64,000 bases of DNA from Lachnospiraceae bacterium (GTDB taxonomy: Bacteria; Bacillota; Clostridia; Lachnospirales; Lachnospiraceae). The position numbers were made by a program, and so were the translations under genes. Under the pieces are notes generated by a model, which was given only the letters and a program-made list of their open reading frames with translations, did no database searches and was not told the origin of the DNA. Position 1 is the stretch's first letter, and the number at the start of each line of letters is the position of its first letter. Of this stretch, positions 9,742 through 19,354 are shown one piece after another. The stretch spans positions 1 through 64,000 of the forward strand of contig JAAWKU010000020.1 of assembly GCA_022797535.1 (NCBI GenBank), read 5' to 3'.

Positions 9742-10614
9742 TTACTGCTGCAGCGGCTTTCCTGTGAGCAGCTCATACCCCTGTAGATACTTCTCAATGG
9801 TCTTATCCACAATCTCCTGGGGCAGTTCCCAGTCATGCTCATGGCTCTTCAGCCAGTCCCTGGCAAACTGCTTGTCGAAGGAGGGCTGGGCATGCCCCGG
9901 CTCATACCCCTCCGCAGGCCAGAAGCGGGAAGAATCCGGGGTCAGCATCTCATCCCCTAACACAATGTTGCCTTCCTCGTCCAGGCCAAATTCAAACTTG
10001 GTATCCGCAATAATAATCCCTCTGGTCAGCGCGTATTCCGCGCACTTCTTATATAGGGCAATGGTGTAGTCACGCAGCTTTTCCCCATACTCCCTGCCCT
10101 TGCCGGGGAAACGCTTCTCCAGATATTCCACGCTCTGCTCATAAGAAATATTTTCATCGTGGTCTCCGATCTCCGCCTTGGTGGAAGGAGTATAGATGGG
10201 CTCTGGCAGCTTATCCGACTCCTTCAATCCTTCCGGCAGCCTGATGCCGCACACCGTGCCGTCCTTCTGATAGCTGGCCCAACCGCTGCCGGTAATATAT
10301 CCCCGCACAATACACTCCACGGGAAGCATCTCCAGCTTACGGCACATCATACTGTTGCCGTCAAAACGTTCCTGCTGAAAGAACTCCGGCATATCCTTTA
10401 CATCTACGGAGATCATGTGGTTAGGCAGAATATCGCTGGTCATGTCAAACCAGAACCTGGACATCTGGGTCAGCACCGCCCCTTTTTTCGTCACCTGATT
10501 CTTGAGGATCACGTCAAAACAGCTGATCCTGTCTGTGGCCACCATGATCAGAGTATCCCCGTTGTCATAGATCTCCCGTACCTTTCCTTCCTTTATCGGC
10601 TTTAATTCCTGCAT
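9742..10614 (-). CDS. purC: Phosphoribosylaminoimidazole-succinocarboxamide synthase (SAICAR synthase)
   Basis: A 290-residue cytoplasmic enzyme that joins CAIR with aspartate using ATP in purine synthesis. The opening KEGKVREIYD, the ATP-site region ATDRISCFDV, IVRGYITGSGW (about 100) and the IIADTKFEFG motif are all typical. The start was set at the ATG at 10614, which has AGGAGG six bases upstream and gives the family length; an in-frame extension to 10851 is open but has no supporting site. No other pur gene is adjacent, so the gene stands alone here, with its own promoter at 10760-10788 and terminator at 9686-9719. Confidence 0.96.
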   Translation of the reverse strand: MQELKPIKEGKVREIYDNGDTLIMVATDRISCFDVILKNQVTKKGAVLTQMSRFWFDMTSDILPNHMISVDVKDMPEFFQQERFDGNSMMCRKLEMLPVECIVRGYITGSGWASYQKDGTVCGIRLPEGLKESDKLPEPIYTPSTKAEIGDHDENISYEQSVEYLEKRFPGKGREYGEKLRDYTIALYKKCAEYALTRGIIIADTKFEFGLDEEGNIVLGDEMLTPDSSRFWPAEGYEPGHAQPSFDKQFARDWLKSHEHDWELPQEIVDKTIEKYLQGYELLTGKPLQQ

Positions 10615-10759
10615 CCTTCTCCTCCTATTCTGCGTTCCGCATTTCCCTACTGGCACAACTTCTTCCAGAGCAACATCCGGCCACACGTGTTCGTATTTTT
10701 CTCTGTGCGTCGTCCGGGAACATGCTGTGTCTGAGTTCCGCGTTTTCCCTTCCGACACT

Positions 10760-10788
10760 ATATTAACATTCCTGTTCCCGTTCTGCAA
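10760..10788 (-). promoter_or_regulatory. Candidate purC promoter
   Basis: On the minus strand TTGCAG (10788-10783), a 17-bp spacer and TAATAT (10765-10760). It would give a leader of about 140 nt before purC. The leader has a CGAAC-containing segment near 10693 but no clear PurR box pair or purine riboswitch. Confidence 0.45.
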
Positions 10789-10810
10789 TAACGTCATAGG
10801 CACTGTACAT

Positions 10811-10837
10811 ACAAAAATACAACTCCCGGTTGTATTT
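10811..10837 (-). terminator. Intrinsic terminator after the epimerase gene
   Basis: A perfect 9-bp inverted repeat AAATACAAC/GTTGTATTT with a 5-nt loop; on the minus strand the second arm runs into TTTTTG. It separates the epimerase gene from purC. Confidence 0.8.
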
Positions 10838-10887
10838 CCGGACAGGAACATTAAATCCTTTAAAAAATTCGTCTTTAATCTGCAAAT

Positions 10888-11790
10888 CTATTCCGTAAAA
10901 ACATTCCGAAAAGCTCTGAAAGTCTTACCCATGCCCTCTTCAAAGGAAGTATACTCCATCCCCAGTTCCCGGATGCTTCTGGAATTGTCATACAGTTCCG
11001 TCTCCGTTTCCCTGACTGCAAAAGGAAGGGGAATTCCCTGCTGCTGCGCCTGATCCGCTGTCACAGGCACTTCCTGAATCGAAAGATCGCTGACTTTCAA
11101 AAGCATGTCCATCAGGCTGTCATAGGATTCAGGCTCTTTACGACAGATATTGTAGGCTTTCCCGTAAGTCCGGGCATTCAACAGGCACCTTTGAATCGCC
11201 TCCGCCGCGTCCTTCACATACACCAGTTGAAACTGACCGTCCGCATCCGTGATTCTGGGCAAAATATGCTGACGCACCATCATCTGAATATAAGCGGACT
11301 CCCGGGGCGCATAATTGTAGGGGCCATAGAGAATCCCCGGCCGCAGAACTGTCCAGACCACCCCGTGGGCCTGGCATACCTGCCGCAATTCTTTCTCCAG
11401 CGCCACCTTCCCCGCAATGTAATCCCCGGCTTCGCCCGGCAGCCTCCTTTCCTCGAAGGGCGTGTCCTCCGTTTTATAGCCGCCGGTTCCCCTGCGATAC
11501 ACGTCCACGGTGCTGATCTGGATGTATTGACATGGCCTTACGGGCATATGATCCAGCACAGTGCAGATATCCCCTTCTACATAGGAGCAGAAATCCACCA
11601 CCACGTCATACCTTTCTGTCATATTCCGCCACAGCGCCGGGTCTCTGCGGTCTCCCCTGATTTGCGCCGCCCCCATGTCCGCCATGGAATATGTCCCCCG
11701 GTTTACCACAGTAATTTCATGTCCTGCCGCCGCCAGCATTACAAACACCCTGCCATAAAAATAGCTGCCGCCAATCACCAGAATTTTCAT
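10888..11790 (-). CDS. NAD-dependent epimerase/dehydratase family protein
   Basis: A 300-residue extended short-chain dehydrogenase. The N-terminal Rossmann signature is seen in KILVIGGSYFYGR (residues 2-14), and an active-site YxxxK appears as YIAGK (about residue 123). VLRPGILYGPYNY is the usual substrate-side motif. Such enzymes modify nucleotide sugars or related compounds with bound NAD(P). It is read as a single gene with its own terminator; a 24-bp near-palindrome lies just upstream. The substrate is unknown; nothing around it points to a polysaccharide cluster. Confidence 0.87.
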   Translation of the reverse strand: MKILVIGGSYFYGRVFVMLAAAGHEITVVNRGTYSMADMGAAQIRGDRRDPALWRNMTERYDVVVDFCSYVEGDICTVLDHMPVRPCQYIQISTVDVYRRGTGGYKTEDTPFEERRLPGEAGDYIAGKVALEKELRQVCQAHGVVWTVLRPGILYGPYNYAPRESAYIQMMVRQHILPRITDADGQFQLVYVKDAAEAIQRCLLNARTYGKAYNICRKEPESYDSLMDMLLKVSDLSIQEVPVTADQAQQQGIPLPFAVRETETELYDNSRSIRELGMEYTSFEEGMGKTFRAFRNVFTE

Positions 11791-11822
11791 ATCTCAAATA
11801 TTCCTCTTTCCTGTTATCCACA

Positions 11823-11846
11823 ATTATCAGATGATCTTCCGATAAT
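11823..11846. promoter_or_regulatory. Near-palindrome upstream of the epimerase gene
   Basis: ATTATC-N-GA-N-GATC-N-TC-N-GATAAT is symmetric except at four mirrored positions. It lies about 30 bases before the epimerase ATG and could be a repressor site. No clear promoter boxes were found around it. Confidence 0.3.
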
Positions 11847-11898
11847 ACGATTTTACAAAAATCATACAGCAGGCACGCCCCTTTTGAGCATACCTTGT

Positions 11899-12312
11899 TT
11901 ACTTCATATACAGCCCCACCACTTTCATCTCCGCGTCATATCCCACTTGGAACGTCACATTCTGCTTTTCATATTGGGCCTTCACCATGACAACGGCATA
12001 GTCCTCCTCCTCGATCTTCTGGCCATTAACCACAGTATTGCCATACTGCACAAAAGCCCCACCGTTTCCGTAGGTTTCGGCGCAGGCTGACTCGATCTCC
12101 TCCACAGGCAGCACCTGCTGCAAATCCTCTCGAAAGGTCTCATACACCGCCTCATACTCCCCCGCGTTCAGCCAGTCAACAATCTGTATGGTCCGTGTCT
12201 CCAACTCTTCCTGCTGGAAAACCTCTGCCAGAGGTACCGTAGTGTTACCGCAGCCTGTCATCAATACCACCAGCATAATCACCAAAATGCATCCTATAAT
12301 ACTTCTTTTCAT
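11899..12312 (-). CDS. Small lipoprotein, DUF3887-like
   Basis: A 137-residue secreted lipoprotein. The signal sequence ends in the lipobox MTGC (Cys about residue 21), so the mature protein should be anchored outside the membrane. The body, with DWLNAGEYEAVYETF and a beta-rich end, resembles DUF3887-type domains, which are small cystatin/NTF2-like folds of unknown role. The ATG at 12312 uses an AAAGGAAG site that is itself the last copy of the neighbouring 21-bp repeat array. It probably shares a transcript with the cysteine-rich gene upstream. Confidence 0.8.
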   Translation of the reverse strand: MKRSIIGCILVIMLVVLMTGCGNTTVPLAEVFQQEELETRTIQIVDWLNAGEYEAVYETFREDLQQVLPVEEIESACAETYGNGGAFVQYGNTVVNGQKIEEEDYAVVMVKAQYEKQNVTFQVGYDAEMKVVGLYMK

Positions 12313-12317
12313 TCTAT

Positions 12318-12480
12318 TACTTCTTCCTTTCGCTCTCTTACTTTTCTTTTCACTCTCTTACTTTTCTTTTCGCTCTCTTACTTCTTCTTTTCGCTCCCTT
12401 ACTTCTTCCTTTCGCTCCCTTACTTCTTCCTTTCGCTCCCTTACTTCTTCCTTTCGCTCCCTTACCTCTTCCTTTCGCCC
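12318..12480. repeat. 21-bp tandem repeat carrying a stop codon and SD-like motif
   Basis: About seven to eight copies; on the minus strand the unit is GGGAGCGAAAGGAAGAAGTAA with minor variants. The array begins inside the last codons of the cysteine-rich gene (GERKR then TAA) and repeats that same 7-codon end, stop included, down to the ribosome binding site of the lipoprotein at 12312. Each unit contains AAAGGAAG. Confidence 0.9.
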
Positions 12481-13055
12481 GTAATTCCGCCTGCTCCCTG
12501 CCTTTTAACCCTCTGATAACGCATATAATCCTCTTCACAACGATCAAACACGCCCTCTTCCTTCAGACGGTCATGCCACCTGTCCCAGATTTCCCGCAAC
12601 TGCCGCTGATACGGTCTCCAGTCCGCTTCCATCTGCTCCTGCGTATAGTGCTGCCGGCAGTGTCTGTCCTGCCGGCCCTCCAGACAACGGCCGCCCTTTG
12701 GCCTCCGCTCATAAGGCAGGCTGCAGCCCCGGTCTGTAAGCGCCACGCATTCCCCCATGGCGTCTACGCCGATAAAGGTAAAACATTTGTGCCGCATACG
12801 GATATAATAACACAGGCCCTCCTGCCCTGTAAAGGAGTCAACTGCGCAATCACTTTCCAGAAGCCATGCCTCCAGTTTTCCCATATCTACTGTTCCCGGA
12901 TTCTTCGTGTCCTCTTCTCTCCCCGGCTCCATCCCGGCCCGCCATATCTCCAGCTCCCGCAGCATATCCTCCGGGGCCAGGCTGCATCCATTGGCCTTGC
13001 AGCATGCTCCACCGCAGGCCGCGCAAAGTTCCGTGCTCTCATATCCTTTATCCAC
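12462..13055 (-). CDS. Cysteine-rich putative metal/Fe-S binding protein
   Basis: A 197-residue soluble protein. CAACGGACCKANGC at residues 11-24 plus later cysteines (CAVDS, GLCYY, HKCFTF, RGCSLPYERRP, GRCLEG, RHC) resemble the cysteine clusters of YkgJ/CxxCxxCC-type proteins, which probably bind zinc or an Fe-S cluster. The start is GTG with GGGAG upstream. The C-terminus is the first unit of the 21-bp repeat. It likely forms a two-gene unit with the lipoprotein. No reaction can be assigned. Confidence 0.75.
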   Translation of the reverse strand: MDKGYESTELCAACGGACCKANGCSLAPEDMLRELEIWRAGMEPGREEDTKNPGTVDMGKLEAWLLESDCAVDSFTGQEGLCYYIRMRHKCFTFIGVDAMGECVALTDRGCSLPYERRPKGGRCLEGRQDRHCRQHYTQEQMEADWRPYQRQLREIWDRWHDRLKEEGVFDRCEEDYMRYQRVKRQGAGGITGERKR

Positions 13056-13299
13056 TATCAGAAACTCCCTTTCTTTTGCCCTGTACTGTGCTTAGATTCT
13101 CCTCATAAAAATTCAATATTTGCATGCTTACTTTTTGTTCCCCAATAAAAGTGAAAACGAGACTGCCTCTCGCCTGTATTATTTGGGGCATGATAAATCA
13201 TGCGTTCTTGATCCCATATGGCTTCTATTTGTCTTGAAATGATTATACAGCATTCTCCTCCGAAAAGAAATATAAATCTATCTGTCAGATGTACTGACT

Positions 13300-14430
13300 T
13301 TAAAGATCCAGCGAAAACCACCCCGGGCTGTTCTGTTTTGCCACTCCCTTCAGGCACAGTCGCATCAGAATGGTCAGCAGGTTCTTGGAAAAGCTGTGAA
13401 AGCCCCTCTCCGTCAGCTTAACCTGCAGTTGTTCCCGAATTCTCTCCAGGGGCTGAGGGTACAGGTCCAGAGCCTCCAGCACCACCGCCTCCTCCGGTGT
13501 GATGGGGGGCAGCGCAGGGCCCCCGGCCGGCCTTGTCTGCCGGGCTGCACAGCAGGCCAGTTTCTCTGGAAAGGACTGACGCAGTCCCTCCATAAAGTCT
13601 CTGGGAGACAGAAATACCAGAGCGCCTTCTCTGACCAGCTTGTTGCAGCCGTCGCTGAGCCTGTCCGTGATCCTCCCCGGAACCGCATAAACCTCTCTCC
13701 CCTGTTCCAACGCCATATCCACCGTGATCAATGTGCCGCTCTTCTGCCGGGCTTCCACCACCACCAGCACGTCCGCAAGACCGCTGACAATCCGGTTACG
13801 GGGTGGAAAGAGCTGGGGCTTGGGAGCCGTACCCGGCGGATAAATAGAAAGGATTCCTCCCTGTGCCAGCATTCGGTCATATATAGGCTGATTTCCTTTA
13901 GGATAGCAGATATCCACTCCGTTGCCCAGGACGGCAAAGGATTCCCCGCCCGCCTCCAGCGCCGCCAGTTGGCTGATCCCATCTATACCCCTGGCCATAC
14001 CGCTGATTACCTGCACACCTGCAATCCCCAGTTCCCTGCCCAGTTCCGTGGCTATAAAACGCCCGTAATCCGAACATTCCCTGGCTCCCACCACGGCTAC
14101 CGCCAGTTTCCGGGACTGGGGCATCCGTCCTCTGTAGTAAATGCCAAAGGGATGGTCGGGAATGTTCCGCAGCCGCTCCGGGTATGCCGCTTCCGCTGTG
14201 CAGACAAAGGAAATCTGTTTCTCCAACAGTTCCTCAAACTCCCTGTCCACATCCCATTTGGTCCTTCCCTGTAACAGCTTTTCCGCCTTCCCCTTCTCCA
14301 ATACCATGGCCAGATGTTTCTCCTGGGCTCCATATACCGCCGCGCCTGTACCAAAAGCCTCCAACAGCCGCTCCCTGCACGCCGTCCCAAGTCCGTTTAC
14401 ATTGGCCAGCCAATATAGATATTTGTCCAT
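13300..14430 (-). CDS. dprA: DNA-processing protein DprA
   Basis: A 376-residue cytoplasmic protein that binds incoming single-stranded DNA and loads RecA during transformation. An N-terminal helical HhH-like segment (about 1-70) is followed by the Rossmann-like core: VVGARECSDYG, ISGMARGID, VLGNGVDICYPKGN, FPPRNRIVSGLAD and SGTLITVDMALEQGREVYAVPG are all standard DprA blocks. A winged-helix-like C-terminus follows. The ATG at 14430 is intact. It sits 60 bases downstream of comM/yifB, a common Firmicutes pair. No other competence genes are in the window. Confidence 0.95.
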   Translation of the reverse strand: MDKYLYWLANVNGLGTACRERLLEAFGTGAAVYGAQEKHLAMVLEKGKAEKLLQGRTKWDVDREFEELLEKQISFVCTAEAAYPERLRNIPDHPFGIYYRGRMPQSRKLAVAVVGARECSDYGRFIATELGRELGIAGVQVISGMARGIDGISQLAALEAGGESFAVLGNGVDICYPKGNQPIYDRMLAQGGILSIYPPGTAPKPQLFPPRNRIVSGLADVLVVVEARQKSGTLITVDMALEQGREVYAVPGRITDRLSDGCNKLVREGALVFLSPRDFMEGLRQSFPEKLACCAARQTRPAGGPALPPITPEEAVVLEALDLYPQPLERIREQLQVKLTERGFHSFSKNLLTILMRLCLKGVAKQNSPGWFSLDL

Positions 14431-14490
14431 ATCTTCTCTTTCCGTGTCTCCTGTCTATGTAAATTCATATATCTATGTCCGCAATCATGT

Positions 14491-16065
14491 TTAGCCCCCG
14501 GAATTCCCGCTTCCCGGCTTCTTCCACGCCCCAAGAGTAAGCCGATAGGCCAGCGCCTCCCCAAGATGTTCCTCCCGTATCCGCTCTGAATGTCCCAGAT
14601 CCGCTATGGTCCTGGCTACTTTCAGAATCCTGTGATAAGTCCTGGCACTGAGTTCCAACCGCCTGTATGCAAGTTCCATCAGCTTTTTCTCCTGCCTGCC
14701 AAGTTCACAATACCGCTCCAGATCTGCCGCCTCCATGTCTCCGTTAAAGGAATACTTTTTCCCGCGGAAACGCTCTTCCTGCATGGCCCTGGCCTCCACC
14801 ACCCTCTGGCGGATCCGGGCGCTGCACTCCCCCTGTCTGATGGATTGCAGCTTCTCCAGCTCGATCCGGCTGGTCTCCACATACATGTCCATGCGGTCCA
14901 GCAGTGGCCCGGAAAGCCGGCCCCAATACTTTGCCAGATCTCCCTCGCTGCACCGGCATCTATTTTTGTCAGGAAAATACCCGCACCTGCAGGGATTCAT
15001 GGCACATACCAGCATAAAGTCCGCAGGATAGACACAGTTGCCCTGAGCGCGGGCAATATTGACCTGCCGGTCCTCCAGAGGCTGCCGCAGGCATTCCAGG
15101 ATTGTTCTGGGGAATTCTGTGAGTTCATCGAGAAACAAGACACCCCTGTGAGCCAGAGAAATGGCTCCGGGACGGGCACGGACACCGCCGCCAATCAGAG
15201 CGGCTGCGGAAATCGTATGATGCGGGCTTTGGAATGGACGCCGCAGAATCAGTGGATTCTCCGGATCCAGCATCCCCGACACGCTGTAGATAGTGGTCAC
15301 TTCAATACTTTCCTGCCAGGTCATGGGCGGCAGGATTCCTGCCATGGCCCGGGCAATCATACTCTTGCCACCCCCGGGCGGTCCGGACATCAGCAGGTTG
15401 TGGAATCCCGCCGCCGCGATCTCCGCTGCCCTTCTGGCAACCTCCTGGCCCTTGATCTCCGAAAAGTCACTGCCTGGTCCATGCCCCTCCTGCCCCAGAA
15501 GTTCCCGGGTAGTGCAGGGCTGTGAAGGCAGCAGCTCCTCCTGTCTGTCGGTGTCCGTCTCCTGCAGAAACGCCGTCAACTGGCAGATACTGCGGACACC
15601 TCTGACCCGTGTGCCCGGTATCACTCCGCCTTCCATCCGATTGTCCCAGGGGATGATGCAGGTGCCTATCCCCCGCAGGGCTGCCTCCCTCACAATGGGC
15701 AATATACCACTGACGGGCCTGATCTCCCCGTCCAGCCCCAGTTCCCCCACAAACAGGATATCCCTGGTGGCCTCCTCTTTAAAATAGCCCAGGGTCTGCA
15801 GGATGCCTATGGCGATCGGCACATCAAAGCCTGTGCCGTCTTTCTTCAGGTTTGCAGGGGCAAGGTTGATGGTGATCTTTTTGGGAGGAATGTCAAAATC
15901 CGCGTTTTTCAACGCCACCTGCACCCGCTCTCTGGCCTCCCGCACCTCACTGCCCAGAGAGCCCACCATGGAAAAACCCGGCAGTCCTGTGGATATATCC
16001 ACCTCCACATGCACCAGGCTGGCCTCAATGCCAAAGAGAGCCCCCGTCAATATAGAACTGTACAT
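14491..16065 (-). CDS. comM: YifB/ComM family Mg-chelatase-like AAA+ ATPase
   Basis: A 524-residue protein with an N-terminal ChlI-like domain (MYSSILTGALFGIEA), an AAA+ core with Walker A GPPGGGKSM and Walker B VLFLDELTEF, a cysteine segment MNPCRCGYFPDKNRCRC and a C-terminal Mg-chelatase region. In proteobacteria ComM is a helicase that extends branch migration of incoming DNA in transformation; a similar role here is inferred. The ATG at 16065 was chosen because AAAGGAG lies just upstream and the family begins at this point; the open frame reaches back to 16251 without support. It is likely cotranscribed with dprA. Confidence 0.93.
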   Translation of the reverse strand: MYSSILTGALFGIEASLVHVEVDISTGLPGFSMVGSLGSEVREARERVQVALKNADFDIPPKKITINLAPANLKKDGTGFDVPIAIGILQTLGYFKEEATRDILFVGELGLDGEIRPVSGILPIVREAALRGIGTCIIPWDNRMEGGVIPGTRVRGVRSICQLTAFLQETDTDRQEELLPSQPCTTRELLGQEGHGPGSDFSEIKGQEVARRAAEIAAAGFHNLLMSGPPGGGKSMIARAMAGILPPMTWQESIEVTTIYSVSGMLDPENPLILRRPFQSPHHTISAAALIGGGVRARPGAISLAHRGVLFLDELTEFPRTILECLRQPLEDRQVNIARAQGNCVYPADFMLVCAMNPCRCGYFPDKNRCRCSEGDLAKYWGRLSGPLLDRMDMYVETSRIELEKLQSIRQGECSARIRQRVVEARAMQEERFRGKKYSFNGDMEAADLERYCELGRQEKKLMELAYRRLELSARTYHRILKVARTIADLGHSERIREEHLGEALAYRLTLGAWKKPGSGNSGG

Positions 16066-16222
16066 AAAATCTCCTTTCCTGCGTTTTTCATTCCTGCCTG
16101 AATAATGGGGAATAAAGGAAAATAAAAACATGCCTGATGTTTCATCAAAGAATTTGAATAGAAATATGCTTTTCAAATACTGTAGCAGAGATGACAAATT
16201 TTTGCAATCCCTTTTTGTTGAG

Positions 16223-16251
16223 TTTATACTAATTTTATATTTTGTCTGCAA
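16223..16251 (-). promoter_or_regulatory. Candidate promoter for comM-dprA
   Basis: On the minus strand TTGCAG (16251-16246), a 17-bp spacer and TATAAA (16228-16223) in an AT-rich region. Leader about 150 nt. Confidence 0.45.
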
Positions 16252-16334
16252 AAATATTATATAACTTTTACAACAAATGACATAACATGTAGGTTAAACA
16301 CACAACCAGCTCCCATGTCATGTCAGTGCCGCCG

Positions 16335-16383
16335 TCAAAAAATACCTCCAAAGTAGATAATTTATTCTTTCTACTTTAGAGGT
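16335..16383 (-). terminator. Intrinsic terminator after the first chemoreceptor gene
   Basis: ACCTC-AAAGTAGA pairs with TCTACTTT-GAGGT; on the minus strand the hairpin is followed by TATTTTTT. The region 16252-16334 shows no gene. Confidence 0.8.
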
Positions 16384-16456
16384 ATTCTATCAAATAGAGG
16401 TATCCTATCAAAGTTCACGAACGGGATTACAATTTTTCACTGTTCAAAGGCCTATG

Positions 16457-18334
16457 CTACTGCTCCACAAGTTCCAGCAGCTTGCCTGTTATATCCGCCA
16501 TATTGGAGGACGCCTGCTTTGTGTTCTGAGAAATCTGTACATTTTCCTCCACCACGCCCGTGATTCGACCGATCTGGCTGACCGCGCCCGCCACAATATC
16601 CACATTCTGCCTCACCATCTCCGTGATAGCCAGCACATCCCGATTGGATTTCTCCACATCCCGGGCCACCACGCCAAAAGCATTCACGGTCTGGTCAGTG
16701 ATCTTCTTTCCGCTCTCCACGGCCTGGATGGAATTGGTGATCAGTTCGTTGGTCTCCCTGGCAGCCTGGGCGCTCCTGGCGGCCAGTTCTCCCACCTGGG
16801 CCGCCACTACAGCAAAGCCCTTACCCAACTCTCCGGCCCTGGCCGCCTCGATGGAAGCATTCAGGGACAACATATTGGTCTGCTGGGCGATGGAGTTTAT
16901 CTCGCCGATAATCTTCTCAATGGCGGCGGACATTTCGCTGATCCGCAGCATGGAGTCGCTGAGCAGCCGCATCTGCTCCTGCGTCTGGGCAATCCGCTCA
17001 GAGGTGTGGCCAGTTTCCTCCGAGATGTCCATGGCAGCTTCCACGCTGCCGCTCAGTTCCCTGGTCAGCCGGTCCATGATCTCTTTCAGATCCTCCACTG
17101 CCTTTTCCTGCTCCTCTGTGCCCTGGGTAATATGTTCCGCATTCTCCAGGTTTTCCCCGGACACGGAATCCAGCTCCTCGCAGGCGCTCTTCACATTGCG
17201 GATCAGCATCTGGGTGTTTTCCATATCCTTTTTCTGCTGCTCCAGCAACTCCTCATTTTCCTGCATGTTCCGGCTGATATTCTCCACCATCTTGTTGATG
17301 CTGTCAGAAAGCATCACAAACTCCGGATTTCCGTCCTCATGGACAACAAGGCTGAAATCCCCCTCCGCAATCTTTTTCATGGAATTGGTGATGCGATTGA
17401 TGCCCTGAACAATCTTGCCGTCCACCATAAGATTGATCAGCACCAGCAGGATTCCGAAAATCAGCAGCATGCTCAGAGATACCACCAGGGTCTGGCTGCT
17501 CCGCTGGGCATAGTACTCGCTGACAGGCAGAAAAGTACCGATGATCCTGCCCTCATACTCTTCCGCCACATAATATCCGCTGACACCGTCTATCCTGGCT
17601 CTTCCCCGGCCCACCGTTTTCGCCGGAAAGCCCGCGTCAGGGGCGGAGGTTCCGATCAGCGCCGCATTGGGATGAGCCAGAATCAGGCCGCTGGCAACGT
17701 CGATGGCATACACATAGCCCCTGTCGCCAAAGTCCACATCCCTGAGCACCACATCCAGAGCAGTGCTCGCAAGCATTTCCTCCAGGACCTCGGGCCTAAC
17801 GCCCACCTGCACCAGCCCTTTATCATCCCTGCGGGCCACACCAATGTACTGCATGACCACGCCCTCCGCCACATTCACCTGGGGCTCCTGGGCAATCTCG
17901 ATGGAGGGATCGTCCACGATGACCATGAAAGCATTGGACTGCTCCCCGCTCTTCATATCAAAACCTATATAGGCGTCAATGGTGCTGCCGGTAATGATCC
18001 CGTCCTCGTCGATGATATGTAACTCATTCACCTGCAGTCTGTCCTTGATCTCATTGAGCCTGGCGGCGTTATCCGCAAGGGTTTTGTCTGTGGCAAGCAT
18101 ATCTGCGAAAGCCCTGGTCTTGGCCAGATTGTCCTGACTGAGATTGTCGGTAAGCCGCTGAATATTCTCCTGATTGCTGATCAGCTTTTCCCGCACATCC
18201 TGCAGCTTATCCCGGCTGGAAGCCGTGTTGTTTCTCTGGGTAATCACGGTCTGTAATGCAAAGACAGAAGTGATGGTGACAAGAAGCGCAGCCAACATGT
18301 AGGCAAAAAGTCGTTGTGTAAAAATTTTTTTCAT
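16457..18334 (-). CDS. Methyl-accepting chemotaxis protein with Cache-like sensor
   Basis: A 625-residue chemoreceptor. A first membrane helix (about residues 10-30) is followed by an extracellular region to about 278 that looks like a double Cache domain ([17 protein letters not shown], then a [13 protein letters not shown] strand). A second helix (about 283-305) leads to HAMP ([18 protein letters not shown]) and then the cytoplasmic signalling coiled coil. Its conserved tip is [27 protein letters not shown] in full, adjacent to [14 protein letters not shown]. It senses an external small molecule and passes the signal to CheW/CheA, which are not encoded nearby. A terminator follows; no clear sigma-D promoter was found. 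Confidence 0.94.
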   Translation of the reverse strand: MKKIFTQRLFAYMLAALLVTITSVFALQTVITQRNNTASSRDKLQDVREKLISNQENIQRLTDNLSQDNLAKTRAFADMLATDKTLADNAARLNEIKDRLQVNELHIIDEDGIITGSTIDAYIGFDMKSGEQSNAFMVIVDDPSIEIAQEPQVNVAEGVVMQYIGVARRDDKGLVQVGVRPEVLEEMLASTALDVVLRDVDFGDRGYVYAIDVASGLILAHPNAALIGTSAPDAGFPAKTVGRGRARIDGVSGYYVAEEYEGRIIGTFLPVSEYYAQRSSQTLVVSLSMLLIFGILLVLINLMVDGKIVQGINRITNSMKKIAEGDFSLVVHEDGNPEFVMLSDSINKMVENISRNMQENEELLEQQKKDMENTQMLIRNVKSACEELDSVSGENLENAEHITQGTEEQEKAVEDLKEIMDRLTRELSGSVEAAMDISEETGHTSERIAQTQEQMRLLSDSMLRISEMSAAIEKIIGEINSIAQQTNMLSLNASIEAARAGELGKGFAVVAAQVGELAARSAQAARETNELITNSIQAVESGKKITDQTVNAFGVVARDVEKSNRDVLAITEMVRQNVDIVAGAVSQIGRITGVVEENVQISQNTKQASSNMADITGKLLELVEQ

Positions 18335-18490
18335 AACAGTGCTTTCCCTTCTAAATTTTCAGTCTCGCATATCCCCTCTCAGCGCACTTCCCAGGCATAT
18401 GCCAATATTTATTCATGCTGCAAACACTTACTGTAAGTTTATATGAAAAAGAAAAGAAACGCAATGGGAAATTTCGATTTCAGACAAGTA

Positions 18491-19327
18491 CTACAGCAAA
18501 AAAATCCGATCCAGCGTCCCAGCCCGGGCTGTCTCATGGACCCGCACCGCCAGATTGCCTGCGCTGCCATACAGGTAGTCCAGAAGATCCCCATCTTCCG
18601 GATAAAACTGCCGCGCCAGCTCCCCGATCACACGCTTTACCTCCTCTTCCACCCGGGAAACGGAATCCGCTGAAAACCGCCTGCACAGCCTCCCGTACTC
18701 TTCCAGGCTGAAGCCGTTCTCCTGAAGGGGCTTTTGTAAAAACAAATGGCCCAGGAAATTCCCCAGCAGGATTTCACAGATGTTGTCGTACATCAGGGGA
18801 TACTGTGGATCATGCCTCTCCAGCACCGCCCGCGTATAGGCCCTGTCAAACCTGCCCAGGAACCGCTGCTCCGCTGATATGGCGCGAAGAAAGTGCCATA
18901 CTGCATCCGCTCCCCTGTAGGGACTCAGATCCACCAACACCGGATAATCCAGTGTGAGCAGGGTATCCTGAGGACAGAATTTCGCATCATACCACTTTAG
19001 GAATTCGGGGATCCCCTTCCGCACCGTGTCCTCCAGGCACTTTACTCCATATGCCTCAAAGGAGGGAGACAATTCGTTGAACAAATCCCTGATCCGTCCC
19101 ATTCTCTCCAGCACCAGTTCCGCGCCTATGGCATATTGTTCCTGCAGGGAAATATCTCTGCGTGAAACCACGTCTGAAGCGTGGTTCTCATACGCCTCCA
19201 GACAGTAGATCACAGCCTCCATCAGCATCTGCGCCTTTTCATAACTTATGGACGTATTCTCAAAACCGGCATATTTCCTAGCCAGCTTTGACACAATGAG
19301 CATCAATTCTTCTACTCTGTATTCCAT
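18491..19327 (-). CDS. Conserved hypothetical protein (DUF6179-like)
   Basis: A 278-residue soluble, mostly helical protein. It resembles, from memory, the DUF6179 family of Firmicutes, of unknown role; the match was not tested. Notable segments are SYEKAQMLMEAVIYCLEAY near residue 28 and a C-terminal LAVRVHETARAGTLDRIFLL. The known family is longer as I recall it, so this may be a shortened version. It lies 28 bases downstream of the stop of a truncated gene remnant (19355-19516), suggesting that an original two-gene unit lost its first member. Confidence 0.7.
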   Translation of the reverse strand: MEYRVEELMLIVSKLARKYAGFENTSISYEKAQMLMEAVIYCLEAYENHASDVVSRRDISLQEQYAIGAELVLERMGRIRDLFNELSPSFEAYGVKCLEDTVRKGIPEFLKWYDAKFCPQDTLLTLDYPVLVDLSPYRGADAVWHFLRAISAEQRFLGRFDRAYTRAVLERHDPQYPLMYDNICEILLGNFLGHLFLQKPLQENGFSLEEYGRLCRRFSADSVSRVEEEVKRVIGELARQFYPEDGDLLDYLYGSAGNLAVRVHETARAGTLDRIFLL

Positions 19328-19354
19328 ACAATCCCCCTTCCCCCATTCACCGTC

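Noticed and set aside
9742-10851. Longer PurC with a 79-residue extension
   Set aside because: The extension crosses the likely promoter and terminator region and has no binding site; ATG 10614 with AGGAGG gives the normal length.
12350-12547. Basic repeat peptide frame (KGRSKGA type)
   Set aside because: Explained by the 21-bp repeat read in another frame.
13103-13357. Open frame of 84 codons between the cysteine-rich gene and dprA
   Set aside because: Overlaps the end of dprA, has no binding site and no protein-like pattern; 13056-13299 is treated as intergenic.
16454-18022. Long plus-strand open frame (522 codons) opposite the first chemoreceptor gene
   Set aside because: His/Leu-rich translation typical of the antisense of a real gene; the minus-strand chemoreceptor has full domain structure and a ribosome binding site.
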